Source: Paratrimastix pyriformis
Taxonomy: Eukaryota; Preaxostyla; Paratrimastigidae
Length of the DNA: 37,500 bases
Assembly (NCBI GenBank): GCA_027972325.1
Contig: JAPMOS010000093.1
Span: forward strand, 5,001-42,500
Direction: 5' to 3'
Shown here: piece after piece, positions 1 through 10,194 of the stretch
Layout: every line of letters starts with the position of its first letter
Position numbering within the stretch: the stretch's first letter is position 1
Notes under the pieces: generated by a model
The model's database searches: none
What the model was told of the DNA's origin: nothing
What the model saw: only the letters and a program-made list of their open reading frames with translations
Translations under genes and position numbers: made by a program

Positions 1-224
1 GAAGAAGCTCATGCACCAAAGAAGAACGCTTTTGGCACGAGGTTGGAAGTAGGCAGTAGAACCGACGGGATTGAGGTTATCTTGGCCGTTAACCACTCTG
101 CCAGTCAGTCAGTCTCGTGTTAATGCAGCCTCGTAGGAGGCTAACTAGATAATCGCAATCGAGAAGAGTTCACAAAAGGTTTTACTCCCATTTCCCCCAT
201 TTCCCAACCCGATTTCACAAAATA

Positions 225-2045
225 TCACCTCATCCCCAGCCACTTCAGCGCTTGAGGCCCAGCGTCAGGCCCAGATGTAGTCCCGCTTGGGCAGTGCCGC
301 CATCCTGGCGAAAGCAAAGCAGGAAGAGAAGGAGACGGGAAGAGCAGCGACCTGAGACCCCACCCCCCTCCCTGCAGGTTTTGAGGACGAGCCCATCCGG
401 CGAGCCTGACGCTGCCGTCGTCCACCCGCAAAGGAGAGGGGTTCAGTCCATTGTTATGTAGAGGGGGCCTCGTTGTGGTGGCCACTAGTCTGCTGGATGG
501 GCACAGCAGGCAGCCGTCTCCGTCGCCGCGACGTAGCCTCCCGCCGGGCCCCGCTCGCTGGCCACTGGCGGTGGTCCTGCCCGACGCTCCCGGAGCAGTT
601 GAAGCCGGAGCGCATGGGCCTGAGCCAGGAAGTCCCCGCAATCCTGTTGACGGCCCCGATGGTCGGCCGTCCCCAGCCTGCCGCAGGCCTCCCGATCATG
701 ATCTGCCACTTGTCGGCGCCCAGGGCCTCCAGCCGGGCCCAGTCCGGGGCCCCAAAGCGGCATGGAGGCGGTCCCAGGCCTTCTTGCGCAACTCCTCATA
801 GGCGGGGCACTGCTGGATGATGTGCTGGGCATCCTCGAGCGGTCCCGCGCTGCAGCACACGCAGGCTCCTCCGCGCTCCGCCTCAGGTCTGCCCTTCCAG
901 GTTCGGAGGAACTCACCATCGAGGTACATCCCTGCGCGCAGTTGGGCCGCAATTCGGCGCCCAGCCGGGCTCATGTCGTCCAGGTAGGCCTCGCTGCGGC
1001 CATAGTCCTGCTTGACCTGCCGCAGGAGCGCCAGCCTCGGGTGTGAGTGGGCATCCTCCACCTTCGCGCGCCACTGGCCTCGACGTGCTCACGCACCTTC
1101 TTCCGGACCATGTCCTTCCAGGCGGCAATGCCAATGGACCGGATCGTCTCGTCTCCAGGCCGGGCCCTCTGCCCAGGCCATAGTCCCTCAGGACCGCCTC
1201 GGCGGCACCGGCCCATTCGCCAATGCGCTGGTGCCCTCCCTTGTCTCTGGGAGCTTCTCGCCCAGCTCCACCAGCTCACGGACGAGGCGGCCCTGCGGCA
1301 GCAGCTTGATCCGGCCCCACTCGATCATGACCTCCTGGGCCCGCAAAGCAGCGACCGGTGTCAGCCCCAGGTCCGCCTCGACAGCGGCAGACGATGCTTG
1401 TCCCATGCACTGGAGGGCAAAACAGGCGAAGATGCGCTGCACCGTATCCATGGCCCGCTCCGCCTTCTTGTCGCGCAGATTAGGGAAAGCTGCCGCAGCC
1501 CAGAGCAACCTCGGGAGGCCAAGGTGCGCCACAGTGCTCCGAGCAGCCTCGGAGGGAGAGCACCCACCCTGCCCAACAGCCGGCTGATGGAGCCCCTCAT
1601 CGCGCAGGCCGCCCGGACACGGCCACTCGTGTAGGCCTTCGTGCTCGCATCGTCCTCAAGCTCCGCCCCAGGAAGCGGAAGCTCCGGGTCTGCGTCATCT
1701 CCCTGCCGCTAAGGCTCACTGACCACGGCTTCTGCTCGCCCGCAGCCTGCTTGTCGTTGGCCGACTCCTTCCTGCGCCTGGCCGCCCAGCACTCGAAGAC
1801 CATTGCACGACACTTGTCGGGTGACCACTCAAAGCGCCTCTCCAGGGCCACCGCCCCGCACTCGTCCAGGGCCTGCTGGAGTTCCTCGGGGCTCTCGGCC
1901 AAGACGGACACATCATCCGCAAAGAGGAGCCCGGGAATGCGCTCCCTCCGCCCTGGCACCTGGACGCCAAGGTTCAGTGCCCGGAGTCTCCTGATGAGGC
2001 CATCAATGAAGAACGAAAGTAAGCTCAGGACGTTGGCGGCGTCCT
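225..2045 (-). mobile_element. 5'-truncated, decayed LINE (non-LTR retrotransposon) fragment
   Basis: Reading on the minus strand, the fragment opens inside the reverse transcriptase just after the usual motif B region (LSFFIDGLIRRLR-type stretch near 2040-2000) and continues to the catalytic LLFADDVSVLAE box near 1930. The thumb region follows (1597-1959). The frame then changes to 1188-1532 (EVMIEWGRIKLLPQGRLV region) and changes again to 696-1061, which ends in a C-x-CC...H-x4-C knuckle (CVCC, QHIIQQC) typical of the C-terminal end of LINE ORF2. No endonuclease domain is present, so the copy is 5'-truncated as LINE insertions commonly are. The frame changes and lack of one continuous ORF show it is dead. 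The 3' limit is approximate: an open frame reaches 225, but I see no clear poly-A tail or target-site duplication. The clade is not determined. Confidence 0.82.
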
Positions 2046-2583
2046 GAGCTGTGTGTACTTCCGGTGAAACCTTAAGCCGGGGGGGGAACCCGACCGACAG
2101 CCGCTCTCATCTCTCACGCCGCCAGTTTCCTGACGCGTCGGCCCATCCTCGGAGAGGACTTCCCGATATTTGAGCTGTCTTGCCGGCTTGCAAGGCCGAC
2201 TAACCGAGCCAGAGCCGACTCTTCCGGTGTCCTGTCCCCCGAAGGGGTCGGATGGTTTTTACTGCCGTTCCGGAATGTGGAGAAATGGCCCCTTCTTCCC
2301 GCGTGACACCTGGTTCGTTCCGAGCCCGCATGATCGTATTTCCAGTGTAATTTTGATGTACACCTTGGAATATCGTTCCCAGAGGAAGAAGCGCACAGAA
2401 GCTACCGTTAATGCGAATCTCGAACATCTCACGGACACCACCACCACGGTGCGACTGATCCCTAGGTTCAGCGCGCTTGATGGTTTCGTTGAGGCAGCAG
2501 TCAACCACGTTCCCCAGTTGTTTTCGGGGCATTCCTGATGATGATGGGCACAGCGGCATGGATTTGCCTCCAGAAATATCATC
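2046..2583. other. Unassigned stretch between LINE fragment and tRNA-Arg
   Basis: Both strands hold open frames of about 110-120 codons (minus strand 2200-2559 and 2259-2597, plus strand 2170-2538), but none gives a recognisable domain and they overlap on opposite strands. The minus-strand frame has more ordinary amino-acid composition than the low-complexity DNA nearby, so an exon cannot be excluded. I make no functional call. Confidence 0.4.
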
Positions 2584-2657
2584 GGGCTACTGGCCAAATT
2601 GGATAAGGCACCTGACTACGGATCAGGAGACTGCAGGTTCGAGTCCTGCGTAGCTCG
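2584..2657 (+). tRNA. tRNA-Arg (anticodon ACG)
   Basis: The acceptor stem GGGCTAC pairs with GTAGCTC (one G-U). The D-arm has stem GCC/GGC. The anticodon stem CCTGA/TCAGG closes the loop CTACGGA, giving anticodon ACG. The T-arm is GCAGG-TTCGAGT-CCTGC, and the discriminator is G. There is no intron. A T-run (ATTTTTC) begins 7 bases after the 3' end and would serve as a Pol III terminator. The TTCGA core of the T-loop supplies the B box. Confidence 0.95.
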
Positions 2658-2684
2658 TCCCAATTTTTCTCCTTCTTCAGGTCA

Positions 2685-3550
2685 ATGTGCGGAGGTCGGG
2701 GAACCCACCTTCAAGAAACGACCACACACCACCGCCGGCTCTTGGTAGACCTTCGCCTCCTCCTCCTCCTCATCCTCCTCCCCCATCTCTCGTCACCTGG
2801 CCCCGTCCGGGCGGGCCCTGCTGGGGGCCTTGGCCGGAGGCCCACCGGCTCAACGGCGCACCCAACTCACCGCCCCTCTCGGGTTTCGTCGCCATGCGGC
2901 ACTTCCTGCTCCGGGCGATGCGGCCGCGGGCGCCCTGCTCGAGGCGGCCCTCACGGCCCAGAGAGGCCCCTGGCTGGCCTCGGCCCTGGTGCCGGTCGCG
3001 GTCGACGACCTGGCCGCGGCTCGCGCTGGCCGCCCCGCCCACGCGCCTGGAGGGGGTGTGCGGTGCAAGGATATTGAGCTGATTTGCGACGGGATATGTA
3101 AGAACGGTGCCAAAAAAATTCGTCGCTGTGTTTGTTTCAGATGCACCTATCCCGCTATACTCGACAATAGCGTGCGAGTATGAGAGACAGATTCGCTATG
3201 ACAACTCTTCTCGAGGGCCTTCTCGGCACCGCCCTGGCTGCGGGTAACCACGGTCTGTACCCCCGCCGCCCCCCGGCCGCCCATCTTGTCTTCGCATCCC
3301 CCCCCTCCCCTCCTCCCCCCCCCCCCCCCCCCCGCTGTGTCGGATCAGGAACGCCACTGGGAGGACGCCTGCTGCGTCGTGACCCAGATCGAGGTGCTCT
3401 CCCGGCCGCATACCTCTGCGCCCCCCTTCTGCGCCCCCTGCGCGCCCGTCCGGACAGAACAGACGTGCTATTCGCTTTCCGAAGACGTAAAGAAAAAGCA
3501 GGAGCCATGAGCGAGGAGGGCAGGGGGGGCGAAAGGCGGTGGAGGTGACT
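2685..3550 (+). other. Possible unassigned exons, plus strand
   Basis: An Ala-rich frame (about 2830-3080) and a later Cys-containing frame (about 3348-3510, beginning after CGGATCAG and including EDACCVVTQIEVLSRP) look more protein-like than the surrounding DNA. A GTCTGT matching this genome's donor pattern lies at 3253, and an AG lies just after a C-homopolymer near 3340. I could not join these pieces into one phase-consistent gene or recognise a family. Confidence 0.25.
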
Positions 3551-3554
3551 CGAC

Positions 3555-4479
3555 ATCCCCCCCGACAACAACACGGTGTGTGTGTGTGTGTGTGTGCGTG
3601 GCGTGTGGATCACCGTCGGAGGCCAGATGCATAAAGATGACGGATTTGTGTGTTGATGAATGGCGGCGGGGATGGTGTGTGAGATCTGCCACCTCCAAGA
3701 CAAGGCAGGCGGGCGGGCGGGCAGCTGCAGCAAGAAGGCGTGCGCGCGCGGGGATTTGCGACAGCAAAAACAAGAGACGGGGAGTGGGGGAAGGCGGGAG
3801 GGGAGGCACATGACCAAAAAGTGAGTTGCCAACGGGGAGGGAGAAAAACTTGATTCCAAAAAACAACAAACAACGAAGAAGATGAAGAAAAAAAAAAAAC
3901 TACAACAGAAAGGGAGGGAGGGGCCGGCGCGGGCGCACACGACGGGATCAGCCCCCGAGAAGGGGAGGGAGAGAAGGGGAAAGGGGAAGAGGGAAGGACA
4001 CGACACGCCACACGCCACACGCCGTTCCCATCTGCCGACTTGGGTGAGTCAGGGACAGGCTGTCAGGGGAGGGAGCGGCGGCCGGAGGGGAGGGAGCCAC
4101 ATCGGGCGTCTGGTTCCCGGGGGATGGATGGATGGCAGGATAGAGGGGGTGATGGTGACGGGGGGAAGCGGCCTGCCCGGAAGGAAGGAAGCCCAGCGGG
4201 GGGCGATGGGTGTCCTCTCTTCACGAGAGCAGGCACACGGGCGGCTGTGGGTGGGAAACCAATAGTGAAGAGAAGCGATGTGAGTGGATATGACGATTAC
4301 ATGATGATTGTGCGGTGCTGATGGTGATTGTCTTGGCGATGATGCTGATTGTCTTGGGCGATGATGAAAGTCGGATCGGTGCCGTGCGTGCGGCCACCGC
4401 AATGCGCGGCAGCCTGGGCGTGCATGCGTGTGCGAGGAGAGAGGCGAGGGAATGCAAAGGGGGAGGGAAGGTCACGCGT
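3555..4479. repeat. Low-complexity intergenic DNA with (GT)n and purine-rich tracts
   Basis: The stretch holds a (GT)n run near 3573-3598, a GGCGGGCGGGCGGG run near 3708-3722, A-rich and G-rich purine tracts near 3870-4000, and GATG-rich sequence near 4290-4370. Long open frames on either strand are compositionally biased shadows. It is probably the 3' flank of the phosphatase gene, which ends at 4480 on the minus strand. Confidence 0.6.
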
Positions 4480-6727
4480 TCAGACCTGGAAGTAGGTCTT
4501 GGCCGGGGGGGAGGGCACGCCCTGGAACTGCAGGAACTGGACATCGAGATATTGGCCCTTCAGGCGCAGATACCCGCCCTGGTTGGTGTCCTGGCAGTAG
4601 TTGGGCGCGCTGAAGACGGTGATCTGTGGGGGGCGCGCGCGGTTGGGAGACGAGAAAAAAAAATATTTAAATACATCTAGATGTGTTTGTTTTGATTTGA
4701 TGTGTTTTGGCTCGTTTCTGAGGGGAAAAAAGGGTGGTTGGTGTCCTGGGGCTGAAGACGGTGGTCGTCGACCGGCCGGCCGGGGGTGCGTGCGCGAGTC
4801 GGGAAAACGAGAACCCGGGGTCCCCACACAGGCCGCCACAGACAGAGAGGTCGCTACCACAGGCCACGCACCCAGGCACACCAAGAGCAGACCAGCTTGC
4901 CGCCGTGCTCCACCGAGTATCCGTTGGGGCGCACCTCGTGCGAGCGGATGATCATCTGCAGGTGGTTGATCCCCAGGAACTCCTCTGTCACGTTGGGCCC
5001 GAAACTGCAGCCGAACGGCCGGAGGGACGAGTGCCGGCCGTACATGTCGGTCGGGTCGGACCACTGCGCCGGGTAAGGGGGAAGAGATGATGATTGGGTG
5101 AGGATGATGATTGGGTGAGGATGATGATTGGGGTGATGATGATGATTGGAGGGATGATGCTGATGATTGGGGATGATGCTGATGATTGGGGATGCTGATG
5201 ATGACGATTGGGTGATGACGATTGGGTGATGATGATGATGATGATTGGATCTGGATCGCTCCCAGAGCCCTCCCCATGATCACGGAGGGTCGTCGTGGCA
5301 GACCAGCATCTGGGCAAGGAGGCCTTCGCCGGGCTCCTCGCCGGGTTCGGTGACCCGGTTCATCCGGTTGAGCTCTTGCAGGGTGACACCCTCCCGGTTG
5401 AAGAGACCCCCATGGACGATGAAGGTTCGCTGGTTGATGACGGCACAGCAGGGCAGGTAGTTGAAGCAGGTCATGAAGCTGTTGTAGATGGACACGTTGT
5501 ACTTGTCCTCGACCTGGGGGGGGGGGGGTGAGATCCACACGGAGAGCAGAGTAAGAAAGGCGTCTTCGATCTCCCTGGTGGGATTGGATGGTGGATGGCT
5601 GGTGGATGGCGGTGAAATGCGGAAATCGCAGACCTCGGCCTTGAAGCCATACTCGCGCGTGCAGGTCTGGCTCTCGTGGTTCCCTCGGAGCAGGTGCACA
5701 TGATTGGGATAAACGAGCTTATACATAAACAGAGTCAACACAATCTGAAGACACGGAAAGACGCCGGTGTGAGGGGTGAGATCGACTTGGCGCACAAAAC
5801 GGACCTCCACTCCAAACGAGCCCCTGTCGACAAAGTCGCCATTGAAAAGGTAGGGGTTCGAGGTAGATGGAGGCCCATTGATATCGAAAAGATTCAAGAC
5901 ATCGTAAAATTGGCCGTGCGTGTCTCCCTGTATGTCGTGACGGGAACCCGGCAGGTATAGAATGCGATCTCAGTGTCAGAAACCAGAGAGGACCCTCATG
6001 TGCGGGGTCACAGACAACAACAGTGAGATCCTGACCATCGCGCACCTCCACTTCCAGCACATTCGGCAAAGCTGCCAACTGGGTGCGAACTGCGTCTACA
6101 ATTTTGAGGACTTGCGCCGGCTTCAACCTCTTTTGCGCTTTCAGAAATTGAACCAGATCAGCCGCAGTCTCAGGAGTTGGCGGCCATTTTAATTGAAACT
6201 CGTCACCCCGAGGAGTGACGGCCTGCGGTCGAGGAATGTGACGAATCCGGTGAAGGGGCAACGGGCGAGATGATGGAGAATGACCTTTGGTTTTGCGGGA
6301 ACGCCCATGACTCGTGATGGAGTATTTCGGAGAACCGGAGATGATACTGCTGGTTTCTGAGGAGAAGGGCCGTTACCCTTCATAAAATGGGTCGAGAAAA
6401 AGGGGAAGGCAAAAAGGAAAACGCGAGCTGTTCGTCCCCGGTCTATGCGCAATCTCAAAAATTGTATCGAGATTCGCCGGAGGGAATCTTGGTCCGCCAG
6501 ACCCTTTGCCCAACAATGTGTGCTGGAAACCCTTGAGCCAGAGATAGAACATGCGAAAGTTCCAAGGATCCCTCAGACATGAACAATTCCTGAGATGATG
6601 ATGGCCATTTTATCCCTCTGCCAGTCTGCCCATCCTCCTCAGCGACACTGTAGACCTGGGTTGAAGAGCCATTTTGATGGAAGCCGACAGTGTATTGCTC
6701 CTCATTCTCTGCATCGGAACTCATCAC
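4480..6727 (-). CDS. PP5-type serine/threonine protein phosphatase, apparently lacking TPR domain
   Basis: Metallo-phosphatase of the PPP family; it hydrolyses phospho-Ser/Thr using two metal ions. Exons on the minus strand: 6503-6727, 6016-6222, 5805-5927, 5634-5744, 5304-5513, 4893-5063, 4480-4623. All introns are phase 0 and every exon length is divisible by three. Visible motifs in order: GDTHGQFYD, NGDFVDRGSFGVE, HLLRGNHES, FIVHGGLF, WSDPTD, IIRSHEV, TVFSAPNYC. These cover the PPP metal and phosphate ligands. The segment before the catalytic core (LVQFLKAQKRL...) resembles the PP5/PPEF linker, and GSFGVE-IVLTLFMYKL fits PP5 best. Upstream there are about 75 residues of acidic, Ser-rich sequence from the ATG at 6727 and no TPR repeats. 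TPR exons further upstream cannot be excluded, and PPEF is the alternative family. Donors are GTCTGG, GTCTGT, GTCCGT and three GTCTGC. Confidence 0.88.
4735..4766 (-). repeat. Ghost copy of last phosphatase exon junction inside the adjacent intron
   Basis: GGTTGGTGTCCTGG followed by GCTGAAGACGGTG repeats, with an internal deletion, the 5' edge of the final exon (about 4580-4621). It lies in the intron 110 bp upstream in transcript sense. It has the same character as the UPF1 ghost exons. Confidence 0.7.
5085..5245. repeat. GATGATTGG-type satellite in phosphatase intron
   Basis: This is a short-period array of GATGATGATTGGGTGA and related units. In transcript sense it reads as CCAATCATCATC, the same family as arrays in the other genes of the window. 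Confidence 0.8.
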
Positions 6728-8536
6728 TCTATGGAGCAGATTGCTTCTTTCATGGTCTTTCTTCGAACTACTCGCGACCTGTCATCCTTTTGTGCCGCCC
6801 AAGCGAGGCCCAAGGCACAAACGCCAGCTCATGCATATCAGATTCCTCACAACGTCTCAAGGAGAGTGGCTTGTGAGTTCCTTGCTTCCCGGGCGAGTTT
6901 TGCCGCCTGTGAAGCTGCCGACTGTGACGAGGCTGCACGCACACGAGACTGACTGTGTTTTTTTTGATCGGTCAAAATCACCCCGGCGTCGATACTCATC
7001 AATTCATCAGCCTCGTCGCCTCTCCCCATGACCACCGTTGAACCCACCAAGCAACCTGATTTTCTCCTTTGCTTTACTTTGAAGGAGTGTCTGTAGCATC
7101 TGCGATTGTGATGACATTTGGTTCATCTCCCCCCAGACATCGTCGCCAAGCAGAAGGAACAGGAGAACGACGATAAAGGGCTCGCGCGGCTCTTCCCCGG
7201 CAGGCTCGCTCGGACAGTTCCAGATTCTCCCACGAGGTCCCCACTTTTAGCCTGCATAAGTGGAAGTGCTCTAACACTGGCATCTATTGCAGCGACCGTT
7301 CAGCTGAATGCGGTCTTGCCTGGGATTCAGAGGCTTTTGACATTCCATTTGATGTCGGATTTGACGATCTTTTTCTCATCAAGCAGCCCGTTCCGGTCCA
7401 CCCTCCGACATACTATCCATGATGTGTGACCAAATGACGTTCATTGCCGTTCAGGATAATATCACTTTCTTTGGCCATTGGGTGATTTATTTCTGAACTT
7501 TCCTCCCTCTGTTTCTTCACTTTTCTTTCTTTTCGGAATCTGCGCCAGTTGCGTTCTACCCGTGTCTGTGTTTCCTGGACCTGCGATTATTTCGATGATT
7601 CTCTCTTCTTCCACTGCTCTCTGATTTTTTTCCATGTCTTCGTTTCTTCCACCCCACTATCATCTTCTGCATCCCATCCCCCCTCGCGTCTTATTTTGTT
7701 CTGATCACCACCACCTCACTTATCTCTCCCCCGCCGTCGTGGGGGTTCGGCCAAATGAGGAGCCGGCCTCCCACTCGGGGGTAAACTTGACTGGATGCTT
7801 TTTGAGGGCGTGTCGACATCTCCTTTTTTTTCCCCTTCGTCCCGTGGGTTGTCGTTGCTGTTTGCTGTGTCGTTGCTGTGCGTCCCGCTCCAACTCCAAT
7901 GGGGCGGGACTTTTGAGTGTGTCTCCTCCGCCCCTCGGGTGCGTTCGACCACGCGCCTGACACTCAACCATCATCACCCCCTGACCAGCGCATCGAACCC
8001 CATATTTCCACGCCTCAATGGACGTTTGACACTGTCTCTCCCTTTGGTGATTACCCCCCCCCCCCCCCTCCCCCCCCCTCCTCTTTATATACCACTAAGA
8101 CTCCGAGATATCGCGTCACTGCTGCTGCTGCTGCGGTTCCGAGTGGTGTTACCTTTGCTGTTGTGTCCCATCATCTGCCGACTCGACCCCTCCCTCCCCT
8201 CCCTCCCCCCCCCCCCCCCCCCCCTCCCCCGGGGGTAATCCGGACAAAGAAAAGAGAAATTTCGACGACATGGTGTTGTTGTTTTTTTTCGCTCCTCGCC
8301 GCAGGCCGACTCGCCCCTGCGGCCGGGCCGGGCAGGAGGATCCGCTGGCCGGGGCGTGGGGGGGATAGCCCACATAGGGGGAACATGGGAAGGGATCATC
8401 ATATCCAACAACACCCGATCGAATGCCCAAGAGGGACCTCTTTTCTTAGGAGTCACGGTGGTCGACTGCCGCCGCCGCTGCTGGTGTGCTCCGAACAGTG
8501 CCAAAATGGGAACACCACCTGCAGAATACAAGATGA
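6728..8536. other. No confident gene; AT-richer then C-rich low-complexity DNA
   Basis: A minus-strand frame at 6847-7050 (Ala/Ser/Glu-rich helix-like) and a plus-strand frame at 7118-7429 are the only pieces with protein-like composition; neither has a recognised domain. The minus-strand piece could be a 5' exon of the phosphatase, but I found no phase-consistent junction. From about 7500 on the sequence is pyrimidine-rich, with C-homopolymers at 8050-8080 and 8206-8228. Confidence 0.5.
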
Positions 8537-9200
8537 ATCACTTTTGACAAGACTTTTACAAGACTTCTACAAGAATCTACAAACTGACCAGCTTGTCCCA
8601 GCTTTGTCGTTTTAGTCATTAGTTTTTCTTGTCAGCTTGTACCTGTCTTGTAAAAGTTTTTGTCGTTTCCTTGTGACTTGTTTGGTCTTGTTTCTTGTCA
8701 CATGTCTTGTACTTGTCTGGTACTCGAATTCTGATGTGAGGGGGTTGGGAATTGAACCACAGACCTGAAACTTGCTAACCTGACACTCTACCTGCTAGAC
8801 TAAAATGACCTGACCTACCAACTGAAAATGGTCGAGTCAAACATGTCACTCAAAAGACCAGCCAACGCACCCCGGCCAGTTTGACAAGAAGTTACAAAGC
8901 AGGGACAAGCATTATTTTTGTCATTGACTTTGTCAAGTCGTTTGACAAAAAAAAGTACAACTTGACCAGTGTCCTTGTCACCACTTTGTCGTGCGCCCTT
9001 GTCGTACCAAAACTTGTACAAGACTGCTTGTCAAATGGCCACGACAAGCCTGTATTCTTGTAGAATGTGTTTGTCAAGGTGTTTGTCAGCTCTTGTACGG
9101 TCTTGTCCTGGTTTGTCACCGGTTTGTAGCGGTTTGTAAAATTCTTGTAGCGGCTTGTAAAATTCTTGTCGTGGTTTGTAGGTGGCTGATTCATCTTGTA
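8537..9200. repeat. Degenerate CTTGT/TTTGTC (ACAAG/GACAA) word-cluster
   Basis: About 650 bp are saturated with the words CTTGT, TTTGTC and TTGTA and their complements ACAAG and GACAA, at irregular spacing. The left end (8537-8575) carries the ACAAG orientation; most of 8590-8735 and 8990-9200 carries CTTGT. Composition changes abruptly from the CAT/GAT and C-rich DNA on both sides. Spacing is too irregular for a simple minisatellite, and no family is recognised. Confidence 0.7.
8750..8813 (-). other. tRNA-like relic or SINE head (Pol III A and B boxes)
   Basis: The minus strand reads TCTAGCAGGTAGAGTGTC, an A-box-like D-arm. A CAGGTTAGCAAGTTTC anticodon-arm-like stretch follows, then GTGGTTCAATTCCC, close to the B-box consensus GGTTCRANTCC. 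The T-stem and acceptor stem do not pair well, so this is not a functional tRNA. It is either a decayed tRNA gene or the tRNA-derived head of a SINE, embedded in the TTGTC-rich block. Confidence 0.55.
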
Positions 9201-10078
9201 GTTGGCTGGGTGTGAGAGAAGCGATTCTCACCTGACCGATGACCGCGGGGGGGGTCACCCCTGGGTGCCAGGGGCCGAACCCTCGGGTGCCCCCGGGGCA
9301 GCCCCCCCTGGTCTTTGCCAGGATGGGCAACGGCGGGCGGCACGCCGGCCAGGTGCAGGGCATCAAGGCGGGTCACAGCGGAGACATCTCACATCCCCCC
9401 CCCCCCCCCCCCCCTCCCCTGACCCCAACTCATCCTGCTGCCAAAGCCATCCCGACCCAGCCATCCTGACCTCCCCCCCCCCTCCCCCCAGCCCACTCAC
9501 CACACCACCCCAGCCCACTCACCCACGACTTGACTTGGACTGGCGGAGCGTGATGAGGTGGGAGTGTGTTTCAACCTCGAACAGGACAGCCCAAACCGGC
9601 GGAATGCAGCGAGTGGGGGAGGGGAGGTGAGAGGGAGGGGGGTTGGGGGGTACACCCCTGTGATCTCCAGATCCCACAACCATCGTCTTCTCCACCGCCC
9701 TGCTTTCGGGTGCAGCAGCGGAGGCGACGGGATGCTGGGAGGGAGATGGGACTGGGCAGGGTGGTGCTGGAGGGGATGACGGGAAGGGGATCCTCCATCG
9801 CCTCCTCACCATCCCCGCCCGCCTCCCCAAACGGCTCATGAGGGGGGGGATGTCAGACTGCCCTCCCCCTCCCCCCCCCCCCCCCCCCCCCCCGGGCGGC
9901 GCAGCACCATGGCAGTTGAATTGATGTGTGAAGCAAGTTGAATTGATGCTGATTGCTAATTGCTGATTGCTGATTGCTGATGCTGATGCTGATGGTGGTG
10001 ATGATGAAAAAGATTGTGATGGTGGTGATGGTGATGGTGGTGATGCTGATGCTGATGCTGATGCTGATGGGGTAGGGT

Positions 10079-10121
<43 letters not shown>

Positions 10122-10194
10122 CCATCACCCCCTTCCCCGTTCGTCCTGCACCCTCCCGTGGGGGGTGGGGTGTGTGTGTATGCGCGCGCCTGCT
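9201..10194. repeat. Low-complexity intergenic DNA with poly-C, CAT/GAT and (GT)n runs
   Basis: C-homopolymers lie near 9396-9418, 9474-9490 and 9868-9893. A GAT/GCT-rich region spans 9945-10070 and (GT)n runs from 10082 to 10118. I see no supported gene. Confidence 0.6.

Noticed and set aside
3155-4018. 287-codon minus-strand ORF
   Set aside because: Composition is dominated by Pro, Ser, Phe and His from purine tracts and (GT)n; no start context, domain or splice structure.
5280-5303. Reading the phosphatase exon on through CHDDPP
   Set aside because: Ending at GTCTGC after QML and joining to WSDPTDMYG restores the family LLWSDP-type motif in phase.
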